Below the pieces are notes generated by a model that ran no database searches, was not told the origin of the DNA, and was given only the letters and a program-made list of their open reading frames with translations. Positions 33,637-43,551 of a DNA stretch of 44,674 nt are shown piece after piece; position 1 is the first letter of the stretch, and each line of letters begins with the position of its first letter. Origin of the DNA: an uncultured Bacteroidales bacterium (GTDB lineage Bacteria > Bacteroidota > Bacteroidia > Bacteroidales > UBA932); contig ONKE01000043.1 in assembly GCA_900318355.1 (NCBI GenBank), forward strand, positions 1 through 44,674. The letters are read 5' to 3'. Position numbers and translations under genes: made by a program.

Positions 33637-34538
33637 TGGAAGGAACTTCAACCCCCAAGCAGCACAAGGCTGGATTTGTCAACATCATCGGTAATCCGAA
33701 TGTGGGCAAATCCACCCTTATGAATGCCCTCGTGGGCGAAAAGCTCTGCATCGTCACGGCCAAGGCCCAGACTACGCGCCATCGCATCATGGGCATAGTC
33801 AACACCGACGACTGCCAGATCGTATATTCCGACACACCGGGCATCCTCAAGCCCAGCTACCGCCTGCAGAAAAACATGCTCAGCTATGTCGACACCGCAA
33901 TCGGCGACGCCGACATAATCCTGTATGTCACCGACACGGTGGAGCAGGCCGACAAGAATGCCGAATACATCGACAAACTCTCGAGGGTGGAATGCCCCGT
34001 CATCCTGGTCATCAACAAAATCGACATCAGCGACCAGGAAAAGGTGACCTCCCTGATGCAGTGGTGGAGCGAAAAGCTGCCCAAGGCCGAGATATTTCCG
34101 GTGTCGGCAAGGGAACGGTTCAACCTGGAAAACGTGTTCCAGGCCGTTTTGAAACACCTTCCGGTCGCCCCGCCGTGGTACGACAAAGACACATTCACCG
34201 ACCGCAACCTGCGCTTTTTCGCCTCGGAGATTATCCGGGAGAAGATCCTGCTCGGTTACGGACAGGAAATCCCCTACTGCTGCGAAGTAGTCGTGGAGTC
34301 ATTCAAGGAAGGGGAAGAAAGATATGAGATCGGGGCCGTCATCTACGTGATGCGCGATTCCCAGAAGGGCATCCTCATCGGCAAGGGAGGCACCGCCCTG
34401 AAGAAACTCGGCACCGAGGCCAGGCTCGAGATGGAGGACTTCTTCCAGAAGAAGGTGTTCCTCAGCCTGTTCGTCAAGGTGGACGAAAACTGGCGGGAGA
34501 GCCGCCGTGAACTGCGAAAATTCGGATACGAAGACTAA
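33636..34538 (+). CDS. era: GTPase Era
   Basis: A 300-residue GTPase that binds 16S rRNA and assists 30S subunit assembly. The G1 motif is GNPNVGKST (19-27), G3 is DTPG near 68, and G4 is NKID near 127. The C-terminal KH domain carries IGKGG near 252 and the RNA-binding helix that follows. Length is typical. The start at 33636 overlaps the previous stop by one base. The longer opening from 33579 would lie inside the pseudouridine synthase gene. Confidence 0.98.
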   Translation: MEGTSTPKQHKAGFVNIIGNPNVGKSTLMNALVGEKLCIVTAKAQTTRHRIMGIVNTDDCQIVYSDTPGILKPSYRLQKNMLSYVDTAIGDADIILYVTDTVEQADKNAEYIDKLSRVECPVILVINKIDISDQEKVTSLMQWWSEKLPKAEIFPVSARERFNLENVFQAVLKHLPVAPPWYDKDTFTDRNLRFFASEIIREKILLGYGQEIPYCCEVVVESFKEGEERYEIGAVIYVMRDSQKGILIGKGGTALKKLGTEARLEMEDFFQKKVFLSLFVKVDENWRESRRELRKFGYED

Positions 34539-34553
34539 GATACTTTAAGGAAC

Positions 34554-37388
34554 ATGAGCGAAGACTACGAAGACATCCCGATGGAAGAAGGGCAGGACAA
34601 TTCCGAGCAGGAAGAACAGGAACTTGAAGCCACGGCGGCAGCCACTGGCAAATTCGACCGTCTCCTCGGAGAAGACAGCCGGAAGTTCAAACTGTCCGGA
34701 ATGTTCAAGGAATGGTATCTGGACTATGCCTCTTACACCATTCTGTACAGGGCTGTCCCGCATATCGTGGACGGCCTGAAACCCGTCCAGCGCCGTGTTC
34801 TCCACACCATGTTCACGATGGACGACGGGCGCTACACCAAGGTGGCCAACATCGTCGGTCAGGCCATGCAATACCACCCGCACGGCGACCAGTCCATCCT
34901 CGGCGCCCTGGTGACGCTCGGCCAGAAAGGCCTTGCCGTCGACTGCCAGGGTAACTGGGGCAACATCCTCACCGGCGACAGCAACGCCGCCCCGCGTTAT
35001 ATCGAGGCGCGTCTGTCGAAATTCGCCAAGGAGGTGATCTTCGACCCGAAGGTGACTCCGTGGATGACGTCCTACGACGGGCGCAACCAGGAGCCGACCG
35101 AACTGCCCGTGCGCTTCCCGCTGCTTCTCGCCCAGGGCACCGAAGGTATCGCCGCGGGTCTTTCCTCGAAGATCCTTCCCCACAACTTCAACGAATTGAT
35201 AGACGGGTCGATAGCCATTCTTCGCGGAGAGCCCTACGACCTCTACCCCGACTTCCCCACCGGAGGTTTTGCCGACTGTTCCAAATATATGGACGGCCGC
35301 AGGGGCGGCACGGTCAAGGTCCGCGCCAAGATAGAGAAGATCGACAAAAACACCATCGCGATCACGGAGATCCCCTACGGGAAGACCTCCCATATCATCA
35401 TCGACTCCATCATCAAGGCCAAGGACAAGGGCAAGATCAAGAAGGTCGAAGACATGACTACGGACAAGGTCGACATCCTTATCCACCTCCCCAACGACGT
35501 CTCCCCCGACAAGACCATCGACGCCCTCTACGCCTTCACCGACTGCGAGACTTCCCTCGCCCCCAACGCATGCGTCATCGTGGAAGGCAAGCCGCAGTTC
35601 CTCTCCTGCAAGGACATCCTCGAATACGACACCTTCCACACCCGCGACATCCTGGGCCGTCAGCTGCAGATCCGCCTGGACGAGCTCGAGGCCGACTGGC
35701 ACTACAATTCCCTGGAGAAAATCTTCTTCGAAAACCGCATCTACAAGGTGCTGGAACAGGACCAGAAGACCTGGGAAATCCAGCTCGACGAAGTATTCGA
35801 GGCCATGAAGGCCTATCAGGGCCTCGTCCGCCGCGAAATCACCATGGAAGACATCCTGCGCCTGGTTGAAAAGCCGGTCCGCAAGATTTCAAAGTTCGAC
35901 GTCAAGGCCGTGGAGGAGAAGATCCGCTCCATCGAAGAGCAGATGGCCGACACCCGCAGCAAGCTCAACAACCTCACAGGCTATACAATAGACTGGTTCA
36001 AGGGCCTCAAGAAGAAATACGGAAAAGACTTCCCGCGCCTTACCGAACTTACCGGCTTCGAATCCATCGCAGCCACCAAGGTCGTCAACAACAACGCAAA
36101 GCTCATGGCCAACATGGCCACAGGTTTCGTGGGCATCGGCCTGAAGAAAGACGACGGCGGCGAGTTCGTCTGCGACTGTTCCGACCTGTCGGAAATCATC
36201 GTCATCGGCAAGGACGGCCGTTACCGCGTGACCAAGGTCAGCGACAAGGCCTTCTTCGGGGAAAACCTCCTCTACGTCGGGCTCTTCAACCGTGGCGACA
36301 GCCGCACCATCTACAACGTCATCTACCGCGACGGCAAGGGCGGCGTAACCTATGCCAAACGCTTCAATATCACATCGGTAAACCGCGACAAGGAATACGA
36401 CCTCACCCAGGGCAAGCCCGATTCCTCCGTCCTCTGGTTCACGGCCAACCATAACGGCGAAGCCGAAACGGTGAGGATTTACCTGCGCCCGCGTCCGAAG
36501 CTGAAGAAGACCACGATGGAATACGACTTCTCCACCCTGGCCGTCAAGGGACGTACCTCGCGAGGCAACCTCGTGAGCAAGTTCCCCATCCAGCGCATCC
36601 AGCTCAAGAGCAAGGGCGTATCCACAATCGGAGGCAAGGACATCTGGTACGACGCCGACGTCCAGCGCCTCAACGAAGACGGCCGCGGACTCCACCTGGG
36701 AGAATTCGCCGCGGAAGACAAGATCCTCGCCGTCTTCAAGGACGGAACCTTCTACACGACGTCCTTCGACCTGAGCAACCGCTACCAGGGCGAGGTGCTG
36801 CGGATCGAGAAGTTCGATCCCGACAAGACCTTCACGGCCCTGTATTGGGACGGAGCGGCCAAGGCGTTCTATGTCAAGCGTTTCTCCTTCCCCATCAGCG
36901 ACAACACACTGCTTCCGCTGATCTCCGACGCCAAGGGTTCGTACCTTGTGGCTCTGTCCGACGACCTCCATCCCCAAGTCCTCCTCACCTTCGGCGGCAA
37001 ATACGCCCACCGCGAGCAGGAAACACTTGATGCCGAGGAATATATCGGCAAGAAAGGCATCACGGCAAAGGGCAAGAAATGCCATGCCTACGACCTTTCC
37101 GCCGTCGAATTCACAGAGCCTCTCCACAAGCCGGAAGACGATATCGTCGAGCCGGAGACTGGCGACGCCGAGGATGCCGACGACATGGTCATAGACGCCA
37201 CCGACGTTCTGGGCGAAGACACCTTGGTCCACGAAAGCGAACCTGCCGCTCCGTCGGACACCGAGTCGCCTGCTCCGTCACCCGAGCCTGAAAAGCCGTC
37301 ACCGTCCTTCGGCGCCGGAGACATCATCGACCTTGGCGAAGACGACATCCCAGAAGACGAGGAACCTACCCTCTTCGACCTGATATGA
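34554..37388 (+). CDS. parC: DNA topoisomerase IV subunit A
   Basis: A 944-residue type IIA topoisomerase subunit that cuts and passes DNA to separate daughter chromosomes. The winged-helix core begins near residue 45. The catalytic tyrosine is Y149 in PRYIEARLS. A long coiled-coil hinge (about 440-490) precedes the C-terminal beta-pinwheel (about 515-840). The canonical GyrA-box was not seen, so ParC is preferred over GyrA. The N-terminal 35 residues and the last 100 are highly acidic and probably disordered. ParE is not in the window. The stop overlaps the aroK start (ATGA). Confidence 0.93.
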   Translation: MSEDYEDIPMEEGQDNSEQEEQELEATAAATGKFDRLLGEDSRKFKLSGMFKEWYLDYASYTILYRAVPHIVDGLKPVQRRVLHTMFTMDDGRYTKVANIVGQAMQYHPHGDQSILGALVTLGQKGLAVDCQGNWGNILTGDSNAAPRYIEARLSKFAKEVIFDPKVTPWMTSYDGRNQEPTELPVRFPLLLAQGTEGIAAGLSSKILPHNFNELIDGSIAILRGEPYDLYPDFPTGGFADCSKYMDGRRGGTVKVRAKIEKIDKNTIAITEIPYGKTSHIIIDSIIKAKDKGKIKKVEDMTTDKVDILIHLPNDVSPDKTIDALYAFTDCETSLAPNACVIVEGKPQFLSCKDILEYDTFHTRDILGRQLQIRLDELEADWHYNSLEKIFFENRIYKVLEQDQKTWEIQLDEVFEAMKAYQGLVRREITMEDILRLVEKPVRKISKFDVKAVEEKIRSIEEQMADTRSKLNNLTGYTIDWFKGLKKKYGKDFPRLTELTGFESIAATKVVNNNAKLMANMATGFVGIGLKKDDGGEFVCDCSDLSEIIVIGKDGRYRVTKVSDKAFFGENLLYVGLFNRGDSRTIYNVIYRDGKGGVTYAKRFNITSVNRDKEYDLTQGKPDSSVLWFTANHNGEAETVRIYLRPRPKLKKTTMEYDFSTLAVKGRTSRGNLVSKFPIQRIQLKSKGVSTIGGKDIWYDADVQRLNEDGRGLHLGEFAAEDKILAVFKDGTFYTTSFDLSNRYQGEVLRIEKFDPDKTFTALYWDGAAKAFYVKRFSFPISDNTLLPLISDAKGSYLVALSDDLHPQVLLTFGGKYAHREQETLDAEEYIGKKGITAKGKKCHAYDLSAVEFTEPLHKPEDDIVEPETGDAEDADDMVIDATDVLGEDTLVHESEPAAPSDTESPAPSPEPEKPSPSFGAGDIIDLGEDDIPEDEEPTLFDLI

Positions 37389-37915
37389 TCCTGACCCTCA
37401 GCGGTTTCATGGGCTCCGGCAAGACTTCGTCGGGCCGCGAACTCGCCTCCCGGCTCGGCTGGCCATTCGTCGATTTGGACGCAGCCATCGAGGAGTCGAC
37501 CGGTGTCGCAATATCGACTATTTTTGCCGTTCGTGGCGAGGCTGCCTTCCGGCAGATGGAGCACGACAGTCTTGAAACATTATTGACCGAGGCCGCCTCC
37601 GGCAACCTTGTCCTGGCGCTCGGAGGCGGCACGCTCATGACCCCTTCCTGCCGGACCCTGATACGGGAAAAGGCCGTAAACATCTATCTGAGAGCACAAA
37701 AGGAAACGCTGCTAAAGAACCTTTCAAAGGAAGACAGCGCCAAACGCCCCATGCTCGGAGGCGATTCGCTTGCGGGACGGATAGGTTCGCTCATGTCGGA
37801 AAGGGCTGCGATCTATGAGGAAGCGGCAGACTATATCGCTGACATAGACGGGCTTAGTCCGGGCGAAGTCGCCGGCGACATTATTCAGATGCTAGGGAAA
37901 GATATCTGCCGGTAA
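37385..37915 (+). CDS. aroK: Shikimate kinase
   Basis: A 176-residue kinase phosphorylating shikimate at the 3-OH in aromatic amino-acid synthesis. It has a P-loop GFMGSGKTSSG (7-17), the DLDAAIE shikimate/Mg site near 33, and the GGGTLM motif near 80, followed by a lid segment with KRPML. The length is normal. It starts within parC (4-nt overlap), so translation is probably coupled. Its 3' end overlaps the convergent thioredoxin-like gene by 35 nt. Confidence 0.96.
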   Translation: MILTLSGFMGSGKTSSGRELASRLGWPFVDLDAAIEESTGVAISTIFAVRGEAAFRQMEHDSLETLLTEAASGNLVLALGGGTLMTPSCRTLIREKAVNIYLRAQKETLLKNLSKEDSAKRPMLGGDSLAGRIGSLMSERAAIYEEAADYIADIDGLSPGEVAGDIIQMLGKDICR

Positions 37916-39368
37916 CCACCCCGCGCTTGTCGAGGCGGAGAACCAGCGGCAGGGTCGTAAGATCGAATGAATCCAGCAGGGTTTCGGCCATCTTCGGATC
38001 CGAAGACCAGAGCTCATCCATATCCACGATAAGATAGCGCACACCGCGAAGGGCTTTGCGTTGAACGGCCGTCAAACCTTTGGAACGGGAAAGTTCTACG
38101 CGGCGGGAGACTGCTTCGATTTCCACCCTGCAATCAGCACAACCCTGAGATACGAAAAGGACGAAAGTCTCGCAGCGAAGCTTTGCGAGCCGGAATGTCT
38201 TGCTGCGATCACGGCAGCCGCCGCGAAGGAGCCCCTTGGCCTCAACGTCGGGAACGACGGCTCCGACAGGCGCCCGGCCATACATGTCGTGGACAAAATT
38301 GGCGAGCCCCACGACCTTCAGCGAATCGTCCGAACGCCACAGCGACATGTCAGAAAGCACAAGACTGTCAGCGACATACGCTGCGCCTTCCTTAAAAGCC
38401 TGCCCCTTCTTGGAGGCAAGATAATAGAGGAGGTCGCCCGTCAGCTGGCGGCGCATGCGGGAACTGCCTTCAGTCCTGGAAAGGATGCTCTCGGCGGTAA
38501 GGCGGATGTCTTCCACCGTGGTCCCGCCGGGAGGCAAGAGCTTGGCGAAGAGTCCGTCGGAGGATTCGGAGCCATAGTCAAGTGACGCATTTTCCTCATC
38601 CAGAAGTACTTTCAGGGCTTCAGGGTCGAGCTTGCGGCCGATAATCCTGCCGCCCGGGGACAACAGGAACATGGCCGGAGTCTGCAGCACGCCGTATTGC
38701 ATGGCGAAATCCGATTCGCCCGAAGGGTCCCAATAGTGGGAGACCTTCAGCGACGGCGTTTCCGAAGGGAGTTTATCCTTGCGGTAGAGGGCCCATTCCC
38801 GTGCGTCGTCGCCGGTGTAGACCGCAATGAGTTCCATGGGTTCCGTCCTCGTTTTCAGGAGATTAGCCAGGGCGGGAGTTACCACGCGGCAGGTGGCGCA
38901 GTCAGTGTCGAAGAAATACAATATGCGCAGGCGTCCCTCACCCTTTGCCAGGACGTCAGTCCCTTCGCCGTACATGTCGGTCAGCGTCAAGGCCGGAGCC
39001 TGCATGCCGATGAGGGAGTTACGGTTGAAGTCGGCGAAAAGCCTGGCGTTCATTAGGTCCAGATCGGTGGCGAATGACGCGAGGCCGGGAGAGAACCATT
39101 TGTCAGTGAGGTGGATAGCCACAGCCTCGTCGCCCATTATGGGCGAATCCATGTAGAAGGCATAGGCCCTGCGGGCAACGCGGTCCCTTACTTCCCCGCT
39201 GCGGCATTTGCCGAGAAGGAAATCCGTCTCTTCCACCTTGACGCTTACGGGCTCACACCGCAGGACCTCAAGGTAGCTGACGACTTTGCTCTCCAGCAGC
39301 GCAAGCGAATCCGTCTGCCCGGCGGGAAGGACAGTCAGCAACATGGATATGACGAGGGCCGCGAACAT
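37881..39368 (-). CDS. Exported protein with two thioredoxin-like domains (TlpA/DUF5106-like)
   Basis: A 495-residue envelope protein. A signal peptide (about 1-17) leads to an N-terminal helical region (about 20-120). A TlpA-like domain follows with C157-A-T-C160 and a cis-proline TPAMF near 228. A helical middle part (about 270-360) precedes a second thioredoxin-like segment with C410-A-D-C413 and a TLPL cis-proline near 474. Such Bacteroidota proteins are thought to be periplasmic thiol-disulfide oxidoreductases. Partners are unknown. The start lies 3 nt after coaD, so it may be co-transcribed with lon-ung-coaD. Confidence 0.78.
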   Translation of the reverse strand: MFAALVISMLLTVLPAGQTDSLALLESKVVSYLEVLRCEPVSVKVEETDFLLGKCRSGEVRDRVARRAYAFYMDSPIMGDEAVAIHLTDKWFSPGLASFATDLDLMNARLFADFNRNSLIGMQAPALTLTDMYGEGTDVLAKGEGRLRILYFFDTDCATCRVVTPALANLLKTRTEPMELIAVYTGDDAREWALYRKDKLPSETPSLKVSHYWDPSGESDFAMQYGVLQTPAMFLLSPGGRIIGRKLDPEALKVLLDEENASLDYGSESSDGLFAKLLPPGGTTVEDIRLTAESILSRTEGSSRMRRQLTGDLLYYLASKKGQAFKEGAAYVADSLVLSDMSLWRSDDSLKVVGLANFVHDMYGRAPVGAVVPDVEAKGLLRGGCRDRSKTFRLAKLRCETFVLFVSQGCADCRVEIEAVSRRVELSRSKGLTAVQRKALRGVRYLIVDMDELWSSDPKMAETLLDSFDLTTLPLVLRLDKRGVVTGRYLSLASE

Positions 39369-39371
39369 GGC

Positions 39372-39842
39372 CTATTCGGTTTCGGGAAGCACGACGCCGT
39401 CGGGAAGGAACTGACGGGTGTCGCCGCGATGACGGAGGATGTCCCTCACAGCCGAGGAGGAGATGTGGGCGAATTCCTGGGAGGTCGGGATGATTATTGT
39501 CTCGACGTCGGGAGCCAGACGGCGGTTCATGTCGGCGATGGAGCGCTCGGTCTCGAAGTCGAGCATGTTCCTCACGCCGCGGACTATATGTTTGATTCCC
39601 ATTTCCTTACACGTATCTATGGTAAGGTTTTCATATTTGATGACGGAGACGCCGGACATGCCGGAAGTAGCCTGCCGGATGATGTCCATGCGCTGGTCCA
39701 TGGAGAAGAATCCGCGTTTGTCCTGGTTGATACCCACAGCCACGACGACTTCGTCGAACATGGTCAGGGCACGGCGGAGGATATTGAGGTGCCCGGCGGT
39801 AAAGGGGTCGAAAGACCCGGGGAACAATGCTTTGCGTTTCAT
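39372..39842 (-). CDS. coaD: Phosphopantetheine adenylyltransferase
   Basis: A 156-residue nucleotidyltransferase catalysing the fourth step of coenzyme A synthesis (4'-phosphopantetheine plus ATP gives dephospho-CoA). It has the FPGSFDPFTAGHL start with the TxGH active site, the RGVRN motif near 88, and the ISSSAVRD motif near 128. Length is standard. The start overlaps the ung stop by 4 nt. Confidence 0.97.
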   Translation of the reverse strand: MKRKALFPGSFDPFTAGHLNILRRALTMFDEVVVAVGINQDKRGFFSMDQRMDIIRQATSGMSGVSVIKYENLTIDTCKEMGIKHIVRGVRNMLDFETERSIADMNRRLAPDVETIIIPTSQEFAHISSSAVRDILRHRGDTRQFLPDGVVLPETE

Positions 39843-40507
39843 AATTGCCAGTTGATCGGGGTTTTACCCTCGGATAGCAGGATTTCGTTGGTACGGGAAA
39901 AATGACGGCAGCCGAAAAACGCCCCGCGGGCCAGCGGGGATGGATGGGCGGCTTCGAGGACAAAGTGGCGCGAGGTGTCGATCAGGCCGCGCTTGCTGCA
40001 TGCGAAGTTGCCCCACAGGAGGAAGACAACGCCATCGCAATGGTCTGAGACGCAACGGATGACGGCGTCGGTGAACTCCTGCCAGCCTATCCGGCTGTGG
40101 CTGCCCGCCTTGCCAGCCTCGACGGTGAGCATGGCGTTGAGAAGCAGGACGCCTTGACGTGCCCAGGGTTCGAGATTGGGGCTGCCGCTCATGCGAATGC
40201 CGAGGTCGGTCTCAATCTCCTGGAATATGTTGCGGAGCGACGGCGGGGCCGGCACGCCCTCGGGGACCGAGAACGAAAGGCCCATGGCCTGGCCGGGATT
40301 GTGATAGGGATCCTGGCCGAGGATCACCACCTTGACCTTGCCCAGAGGCGTGAGCTCGAAGGCGCGGAAAATCAGGCCTCCGGGAGGATATATCGTAACG
40401 CCGGCCGCCTTGCACTGGTGAAGGTAGCCGGCCATACGTTCGAAGTAAGGCTTCCCGAATTCGTCCCGGAGGGCTTCCTTCCAGGACTGCTCAATTTTAA
40501 CTTCCAT
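39839..40507 (-). CDS. ung: Uracil-DNA glycosylase
   Basis: A 222-residue family 1 UDG that removes uracil from DNA to start base-excision repair. The water-activating loop GQDPYHNPGQA contains the catalytic aspartate. The uracil-binding loop LLLNAMLTVE and the DNA-intercalation loop HPSPLA with its catalytic histidine are both intact. It begins where lon ends (one shared base, TAATG). Confidence 0.97.
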   Translation of the reverse strand: MEVKIEQSWKEALRDEFGKPYFERMAGYLHQCKAAGVTIYPPGGLIFRAFELTPLGKVKVVILGQDPYHNPGQAMGLSFSVPEGVPAPPSLRNIFQEIETDLGIRMSGSPNLEPWARQGVLLLNAMLTVEAGKAGSHSRIGWQEFTDAVIRCVSDHCDGVVFLLWGNFACSKRGLIDTSRHFVLEAAHPSPLARGAFFGCRHFSRTNEILLSEGKTPINWQL

Positions 40508-42924
40508 TATGCGAATACGTTACCGATGACGTCATCGATGGTTTTCACATATACAAAGGTAAGTCCTTTTACGTAAATTTCCTTGATATCTTCGATATCT
40601 TTGCGATTGTCTTCCGACAGGACGATGGTGTGGACGCCGGCGCGCTTGGCCGCGAGAATCTTTTCCTTGATGCCGCCGACGGGCAGCACACGGCCCCTCA
40701 GGGTCATTTCGCCGGTCATGGCGATGCCGCTGCGGACGGCTTTTCCGCGAAGCGCCGATACCATGGAACACACCATGGTGATACCTGCGGACGGACCGTC
40801 TTTCGGAGTCGCACCTTCGGGAACATGGACGTGGATATCCTTGGCGGCAAATTCTTCGCTCGTCATCTCGGCAAGTCCGGGATGGGCCTTGATGTATTGG
40901 TAGCCGATGGTGGCGGATTCCTTCATCACGTCGCCCAGGTTGCCGGTCATGGTCAGGACGCCCTTGCCGCTGCTGACGGAACTCTCGACGAAGAGGATTT
41001 CGCCGCCCATGGTGGTCCAGGCAAGGCCGGTCACGACGCCCGGTGCCTCATTGTCTTTCTGCATGTCGTGGAAGGCGGTGGGGAGGCCGAGGTATTCGCG
41101 CAGGTGCTGGGGCTTGATCGTGGAAGGATAGTCCTGGCCCAGGGCGATTTTCTTGGCGGTCACGCGGGCGATCTTTGCAATCTGCTTTTCGAGGCCGCGG
41201 ACGCCCGACTCGTGGGTGTATTGGTCGATGATTTCGGCGATGGCTTCCTTGTCGATGCGGAGGGTGCGGCGGTCTATGCCGTGTTCCTTCAACTGCTTGG
41301 GGATCAGGAACTTCTTGGCGATTTCAGCCTTTTCCTCGGCCAGATAGCCGGTCACGTTGATGAGTTCCATACGGTCCAGGAGGGCCGGCTGGATGGTGGA
41401 CGTGGTGTTGGCCGTCGTCAGGAACAGGACGTTCGAGAGGTCGTAGTCGATGTCGAGATAGTTGTCGTGGAAGGTCGTATTCTGCTCGGGGTCAAGAGCT
41501 TCGAGCAGCGCCGAGGAAGGGTCGCCCTTGAAGTCGGCGGAGACCTTGTCGACCTCGTCGAGCACGATTACGGGGTTGTTGGTCCCGGCGCGGGCGATGC
41601 CGTTCAGGATACGGCCCGGCAGGGCGCCGACATAGGTTTTGCGGTGGCCGCGAAGTTCGGCCTCGTCGTGCATGCCGCCGAGGGAGATGCGCACATATTT
41701 GCGCCCGAGGGCACGCGCGATCGACTTGCCGAGGCTCGTCTTGCCCACTCCCGGAGGGCCGTAGAGGCACAGGATAGGCGACTTCATGTTGCCCTTGAGC
41801 TTGAGCACGGCAAGGTATTCGATGATACGGTCTTTGACCGTCTCTAGGCCGAAATGGTCTTCGTCCAGCACCTGCTGCGCATGGGCAAGGTCGAGGTTAT
41901 CTTCCGACTTGTGGTTCCACGGCAGTTCAAGCATGAACTGCAGGTAGTTATATTGGATGCTGTATTCGGGAGAAGAAGGGTTGAAGCGTTCGAGTTTCTG
42001 GACCTCTTTCTCGAAAAGTTCGCCGATATTCTCGGCCCATTCCTTTTCCTTGGCCTGTTCGCGGAGCTTGGTGATATCTTCCTCCTCGTCCATGCCGAGC
42101 TCTTCCTGGATGGTGCGGAGCTGGTTGTTGAGGTAGTATTCGCGCTGCTGCTGGTCGATTTCGCTCTTTACCTTGGCGTTGATTTCCTGCTTGATCTTGA
42201 GCAGTTCCACCTGGCGGTCGAGGCTCGCGAGGAGCTGCATTCCCCTCTCGCGGATGTCACCTATCGTCAGCAGTGCAACCTTTTCCTCGAAGGAATCGAT
42301 TTCTATCGTGGTGGCGATGAAGTTGACGAGGAAGGAGAAATCTTCTATGGCGCCAAGCGCGGAAACGGCTTCCTTCGGAGCGAAGGAAGATGCCTTGAGG
42401 ATGATTGAGGCCTTCTCTTTGAGCGACTCGGCCAGGGCGCGGGCTTCCCTGTCTTCGATGTGGGAATCCTTGTCCTTCATCACCTGCACCTTCGCGCGGA
42501 GGTACGGCTCAGTGGCGGTCATTGCCTCGATATAGCCGCGGAAGAAGCCCTGGAGGACGGCCGTCATCGTGCCGTCGGGCATCTCGAAGGTCTTCATCAC
42601 CCTTGCGACGGTTCCGAAAGGACAGAGGTCCGATTTCTCCACCGGATCTTCCAGCGACACGTTGACCTGCGGCACGGCCAGAATATAGCCGTTGTCGTGC
42701 TGGGCCTCTTCGATAAGGCGCAGCGACTTCTCCCGGCCGATGGTAACCGGGAAAATGGTACCCGGGAAAATGACGGCGTTGCGCAGGGCCAGCACCGGCA
42801 TTTCATAGGGAATCTGGGAGACGTCCGGTTTGCCGGGGAACTCCCCTGCCATCATCGGAATTATGCTCACTTCCGCACCGGAGGCGGACAGGAGCCTTGA
42901 GAATGTATCGTTGTTTACTTCCAT
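40507..42924 (-). CDS. lon: ATP-dependent Lon protease
   Basis: An 805-residue AAA+ protease that degrades damaged and regulatory proteins in the cytoplasm. It has an N-terminal LON substrate domain (about 35-240), a coiled-coil linker (about 240-310), AAA+ Walker [14 protein letters not shown] (near 385), and a C-terminal protease domain with the Ser-Lys dyad S712 (GPSAG) and K755. The ATG at 42924 was chosen over a TTG at 42945. It appears to lead the lon-ung-coaD group, but no consensus -7 box is obvious in the 183 bp before it. Confidence 0.97.
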   Translation of the reverse strand: MEVNNDTFSRLLSASGAEVSIIPMMAGEFPGKPDVSQIPYEMPVLALRNAVIFPGTIFPVTIGREKSLRLIEEAQHDNGYILAVPQVNVSLEDPVEKSDLCPFGTVARVMKTFEMPDGTMTAVLQGFFRGYIEAMTATEPYLRAKVQVMKDKDSHIEDREARALAESLKEKASIILKASSFAPKEAVSALGAIEDFSFLVNFIATTIEIDSFEEKVALLTIGDIRERGMQLLASLDRQVELLKIKQEINAKVKSEIDQQQREYYLNNQLRTIQEELGMDEEEDITKLREQAKEKEWAENIGELFEKEVQKLERFNPSSPEYSIQYNYLQFMLELPWNHKSEDNLDLAHAQQVLDEDHFGLETVKDRIIEYLAVLKLKGNMKSPILCLYGPPGVGKTSLGKSIARALGRKYVRISLGGMHDEAELRGHRKTYVGALPGRILNGIARAGTNNPVIVLDEVDKVSADFKGDPSSALLEALDPEQNTTFHDNYLDIDYDLSNVLFLTTANTTSTIQPALLDRMELINVTGYLAEEKAEIAKKFLIPKQLKEHGIDRRTLRIDKEAIAEIIDQYTHESGVRGLEKQIAKIARVTAKKIALGQDYPSTIKPQHLREYLGLPTAFHDMQKDNEAPGVVTGLAWTTMGGEILFVESSVSSGKGVLTMTGNLGDVMKESATIGYQYIKAHPGLAEMTSEEFAAKDIHVHVPEGATPKDGPSAGITMVCSMVSALRGKAVRSGIAMTGEMTLRGRVLPVGGIKEKILAAKRAGVHTIVLSEDNRKDIEDIKEIYVKGLTFVYVKTIDDVIGNVFA

Positions 42925-43078
42925 ATTGTTTCTGCAATCAGACAACTCGCCCTGCCTGCCATTTTGTCACAAGCTTGCGGGCGCGGCTGCCGCCATATAT
43001 AGAAGTCAATCTCTGTGCCAAGATGATTCTGCCGGCGGATAGCGGCGGCCTTATCCCGCAAGTTCCCGGAAAAAGTGG

Positions 43079-43086
43079 TATCTTTG
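43079..43086 (+). promoter_or_regulatory. -7 box for the protein tyrosine phosphatase gene
   Basis: TATCTTTG lies 21 nt before the ATG at 43108 and matches TAnnTTTG. The position supports that ATG over a start at 43075, which lies upstream of the expected transcript. Confidence 0.6.
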
Positions 43087-43107
43087 CCGAAGTTCAAACC
43101 AACTTGC

Positions 43108-43551
43108 ATGAAGCGCATCCTTTTCGTCTGTCACGGGAACATTTGCAGGAGCCCCATGGCGGAATTCATTCTGAAGGCTTTGGTCAAGGCCAAAGGCCTC
43201 GAAGACGTCTATCATATCGAATCGGCCGCCGTTTCGGACGAAGAGACCGGCAACCCCATCTATCCCCCGGCCAAACGCTGTCTGAGCCAGCACGGCGTGT
43301 GGTTCGACCCAATGAAACGGGCGCGGAAGGTCGTGCCGGCCGACTACGACCGTTTCGACCGCATCATCTGCATGGACGCTTCGAACCTCCGCCGCATCGG
43401 GCGCATCATCCCTTCCGACCCGGAGGGCAAGATCCATCTTCTGATGTCATATACGGGTATGGGCCGCGACGTTGCCGACCCGTGGTACACCGGCGACTTT
43501 GAAACCACCTTCCAGGATATCCTGGAGGGGTGTGAGGCGATGTTGGCGTAG
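43108..43551 (+). CDS. Low-molecular-weight protein tyrosine phosphatase
   Basis: A 147-residue cysteine phosphatase. The P-loop is C8-HGNIC-R14-S, and the general acid lies in the DPWY motif near residue 125. Both are intact, so it should be active. Bacterial members often dephosphorylate capsule-related tyrosine kinases, but none is encoded here; arsenate reductase is a less likely role. The last codons and the stop codon form the first copy of a 47-bp tandem repeat that continues past the gene. Confidence 0.93.
   Translation: MKRILFVCHGNICRSPMAEFILKALVKAKGLEDVYHIESAAVSDEETGNPIYPPAKRCLSQHGVWFDPMKRARKVVPADYDRFDRIICMDASNLRRIGRIIPSDPEGKIHLLMSYTGMGRDVADPWYTGDFETTFQDILEGCEAMLA

Noticed and set aside
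42925-42945. TTG start seven codons upstream for Lon
   Set aside because: The ATG at 42924 is a normal start codon and no family residues lie upstream of it.
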